From assembly GCA_031275285.1 (NCBI GenBank), contig JAISOY010000203.1, positions 47,957-111,956 on the forward strand: DNA of 64,000 bases, read 5' to 3'. The notes below the pieces were generated by a model. The model saw nothing but the letters and a program-made list of their open reading frames with translations. It did no database searches and was not told the DNA's origin. Position 1 is the first letter of the stretch. Each line of letters opens with the position of its first letter. This document shows, one piece after another, positions 62,032 through 64,000 of the stretch. The DNA comes from Bacteroidales bacterium. Its GTDB lineage: Bacteria > Bacteroidota > Bacteroidia > Bacteroidales > UBA4181. The position numbers and the translations under genes were made by a program.

Positions 62032-63348
62032 TTATTCTGCCGATTGTTTGATTCTGGAACCGATCAGGGCATAATACAACATGAACAATTCCCCGAAAAT
62101 AACAATCGCCCATGTCCATCTCCATCCATGGATCGCGTCGGCAAACACGCCTTGCAATAACGGTAGTATGGCGCCACCAACTACTCCGATCATAAAAACG
62201 CCGGATGCCACCGAGGTATATTTTCCCAACTTGGCAACAGAAAGGGTGAAAATGGCACCCCACATAATTGAGTGGAATAATCCGACAGCTACCAGCAGCC
62301 ATGGGTTATTCATAGCAATAGCCAATACCGTAAGGACAGTTGCCGAAACTGTAGTGGTAATTAACTGTACCCGTGGCGGTATTTTACTCAGTGAACTACC
62401 CACTAACCGGCCGATCAGCATTCCTCCCCAGTAAAGTGTGGCCATCAGTGCCGGAATAGCAAAATTGATCCCGAAAATCGTCAATGATTTGTTTCCAAAG
62501 AACGAGAAAGAACCGTGCAGGCTTTCCTGTTCAATCGCATACAGGTTGATATTCGTACCGATACAGACTTCAACGCCTACATAGAAAAAGATAGCGATCA
62601 CGCCTAATGTCAGGTGTCTGAACGACCATACACTCTTCTCCAGTTTTTCCCCGACTTCTGCTTTCGTACCTTGTATATCGGGTAAAGCCAGTTTGAGAAG
62701 CACCAGCACAACAAGTAACATAATACCTGCCAATACTAAAAACGGTGCCTGCAACTGACTGACCTGTACGTCTTCCATAGCTAATCCACCGAAAACGATC
62801 CCGGAAACAAAGAACGGAGCCATGGTAGTTCCGATGGAATTGGCAGAGCCACCGATAGCCAGACGTTGAATGGGTTGCGTACCGCGAACATAACATGCTG
62901 TAAGGTATGGATTAATCACCACCTGCATGATGGTAGCCGATGCTCCTACGACGAATGACCCCAAAAGGAAGATAAAAAAGCCAGTGGGAACAGTTGCCGA
63001 TGCTATCTGTACATTCGATTCCGGAAACTTTACTGTAAACCATGATGACAGGAAAAAGATCACTAACCCGACGATCATGACAAAAATAGAACGAACCAGT
63101 GTTCCTTTATATCCGTATTTGGTTACCCATGATGAACCGACTCCGCCCGTAAGAGGATATGCTAGAAACCACGAAAATGTGATCAACGTAACGAAGGTAT
63201 TTTTCAAACCGCCTGCACCTTTTAAAAAGGCTTCTTTTAATGGTCCCTGAAACTGGCCGTTGGCTGTAGTTAGAAAACCGACTACAAAAAACAGGAAGAC
63301 TAAAGTAATAAATGGCCCTACATAATTGACTTGCTTTTCTTGATTCAT
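62032..63348 (-). CDS. Sugar:proton symporter, FucP/NagP-type MFS
   Basis: A 438-residue transporter with 12 membrane helices. The FucP-family pattern is visible in LVFLFFVVGFLTTANGQFQGPLKEAF, WFLAYPLTGGVGSSWVTKYGYKGTL, GASATIMQVVINPYL and IGGSANSIGTTMAPFFVSGIVF. Related proteins carry fucose, glucose/galactose, or GlcNAc (NagP). The NagB-like gene just upstream on the same strand favours an amino-sugar substrate. Confidence 0.9.
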   Translation of the reverse strand: MNQEKQVNYVGPFITLVFLFFVVGFLTTANGQFQGPLKEAFLKGAGGLKNTFVTLITFSWFLAYPLTGGVGSSWVTKYGYKGTLVRSIFVMIVGLVIFFLSSWFTVKFPESNVQIASATVPTGFFIFLLGSFVVGASATIMQVVINPYLTACYVRGTQPIQRLAIGGSANSIGTTMAPFFVSGIVFGGLAMEDVQVSQLQAPFLVLAGIMLLVVLVLLKLALPDIQGTKAEVGEKLEKSVWSFRHLTLGVIAIFFYVGVEVCIGTNINLYAIEQESLHGSFSFFGNKSLTIFGINFAIPALMATLYWGGMLIGRLVGSSLSKIPPRVQLITTTVSATVLTVLAIAMNNPWLLVAVGLFHSIMWGAIFTLSVAKLGKYTSVASGVFMIGVVGGAILPLLQGVFADAIHGWRWTWAIVIFGELFMLYYALIGSRIKQSAE

Positions 63349-63394
63349 GATTTTAGGTTAATATTGTTTATAATGATGATGGTTTATTAATAAA

Positions 63395-63468
63395 CGTTCA
63401 AAATTTAAAATTCAAGATTCAAAATTGAGTAAGCATGTAATCTTGAATTTTGAATCCGGAACTTTGAA
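63395..63468. repeat. Gene spacer with TTCAAAATT/TTGAATTTTGAA repeats
   Basis: Forward and inverted copies of AAATTCAAGATTCAAAATTG and TTGAATTTTGAATCC allow base-pairing across the spacer between the deaminase and transporter genes. Same word family as the spacers at 60115 and 61430. Confidence 0.6.
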
Positions 63469-64000
63469 TTACAAAAATTTAGCGGCATCTGTATCCAACA
63501 GGAATTCACAATTGGGATGCAACTGTAATATGGAAGCCGGAACATCTGTGGTTATGGGGCCTTTCAACATCTTAGCCACAATTTCGGCTTTGCTTTCTCC
63601 TTTGGCTACCAGGATTATTTTACGGGCATGCATGATATTTTTTATACCCAGTGTCAGGCCGCCCAATTCCTTTTCAGGTGGAGTATTGGTTTCCCTCCTG
63701 ATCCTTTCTTCCAGTACTTCATCCATTCTGGAGTGCCAGGTTTCGCTTTCAAAAGGAGTACCCGGTTGATTGAAACCCAGATGTCCGTTAGTACCCAAAC
63801 CAAGCATCTGCATATCGATACCTCCCCTTTCTTCGAGTGCTTTCTGGAATAATACACACTCTTTTTCGAAATTGTCCGAATAAGTAGGGGGCATGATAAA
63901 ATTCTTTTCCGGTATCCTTAAAGTATCCACAATTTCCGTTTTCAACATAGTATAACATGCACCTGCATATTCCCTGGGTACGTTGGTAACTTCGTCGAGT
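63469..64000 (-). CDS. nagB: Glucosamine-6-phosphate deaminase-like (NagB family), C-terminal part
   Basis: The 5' end lies beyond the window; about 176 codons are present and the frame is open to 64000 (LDEVTNVPREYAG precedes the first internal Met). Seen: PEKNFIMPPTYSDNFEKEC, the active-site block MLGLGTNGHLGFNQPGTPFES, LTLGIKNIMHARKIILVAKGESKAEIVAKML and a C-terminal Leu-Asp-Thr-Asp stretch. NagB converts GlcN-6-P into fructose-6-P and ammonia. In this block the usual NEPG Glu is Gln (NQPG), and Asn takes the place of the E. coli Asp141. The Asn is normal in many Gram-positive-type NagB proteins; the Gln is less usual. Confidence 0.88.
   Translation of the reverse strand, partial: LDEVTNVPREYAGACYTMLKTEIVDTLRIPEKNFIMPPTYSDNFEKECVLFQKALEERGGIDMQMLGLGTNGHLGFNQPGTPFESETWHSRMDEVLEERIRRETNTPPEKELGGLTLGIKNIMHARKIILVAKGESKAEIVAKMLKGPITTDVPASILQLHPNCEFLLDTDAAKFL

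Overview
The window looks like the chromosome of an anaerobic, glycan-degrading member of the Bacteroidales. The evidence is a SusC/SusD pair, many lipoproteins with a Cys at the signal-peptide cleavage point, promoter -7 boxes of the TAnnTTTG type, a Ser-type sulfatase, BACON/Big2/CBM-style surface proteins, and operons joined by ATGA overlaps. No complete insertion sequence, prophage, CRISPR array or rRNA was seen. One tRNA, tRNA-Pro(GGG), is present.

Layout. 1-10 kb: the start of an alpha-L-rhamnosidase gene leaving the window, a secreted S41 peptidase, a three-gene RND efflux operon (adaptor, pump, outer-membrane channel; minus strand) and an orphan lipoprotein. 10-17 kb: housekeeping and accessory genes (Nim-like flavoprotein, alpha/beta hydrolase, NdpA-like nucleoid protein), a decayed tyrosine recombinase beside the tRNA, a twice-frameshifted membrane-protein gene, two paralogous outer-membrane barrels, and three tandem ~60-residue proteins that resemble one helix-turn-helix half of an AraC regulator. 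17-22 kb: a zinc-less SIR2 deacylase, a DPP-IV-like S9 peptidase, a sulfatase and a metallo-beta-lactamase-fold hydrolase.

22-39 kb (plus strand) is one compact exopolysaccharide locus. It has a stand-alone receiver; a second receiver fused to a polyprenyl-phosphate sugar-1-phosphate transferase; a half-length TolC-like protein; a Wzz/Wzc-like co-polymerase with a degenerate kinase domain; a Wzy-type polymerase; six glycosyltransferase genes, one a GT2-GT4 fusion; a YdcF-like protein; a polysaccharide pyruvyl transferase; a Wzx flippase; and a methyltransferase. No Wza/OPX export protein is present. The inferred route is that the transferase starts the lipid-linked unit, the glycosyltransferases extend it, Wzx flips it, Wzy and the co-polymerase polymerise it, and export may use the TolC-like protein. 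A nitronate monooxygenase-like gene and a POT-type transporter follow.

42.8-51.5 kb (plus) is a polysaccharide-utilisation operon: a TIG-NHL lipoprotein, SusC, SusD, a DUF1735/DUF4361-type lipoprotein and a Big2-CBM6 lipoprotein, closed by two terminator-like hairpins. 52-64 kb (minus) is a run of catabolic genes: NagB-like deaminase (cut by the window end), a FucP/NagP-like sugar transporter, a small secreted protein, a DUF5009/HGSNAT-like membrane acyltransferase, a GH18 enzyme, three ThuA-domain proteins, a GH9 enzyme and a Tat-exported ferredoxin-type aldo/keto reductase. The gene set suggests use of a beta-linked, GlcNAc-containing glycan, but the true substrate is not shown by sequence.

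The best candidates for something new are the receiver-transferase fusion, with Glu at the phosphoacceptor site and a four-Cys insert, at the head of the Wza-less export locus; the three tandem mini-HTH proteins next to outer-membrane barrels; and several structured non-coding elements (14.8, 42.5, 53.2/58.9 and 57.6 kb).
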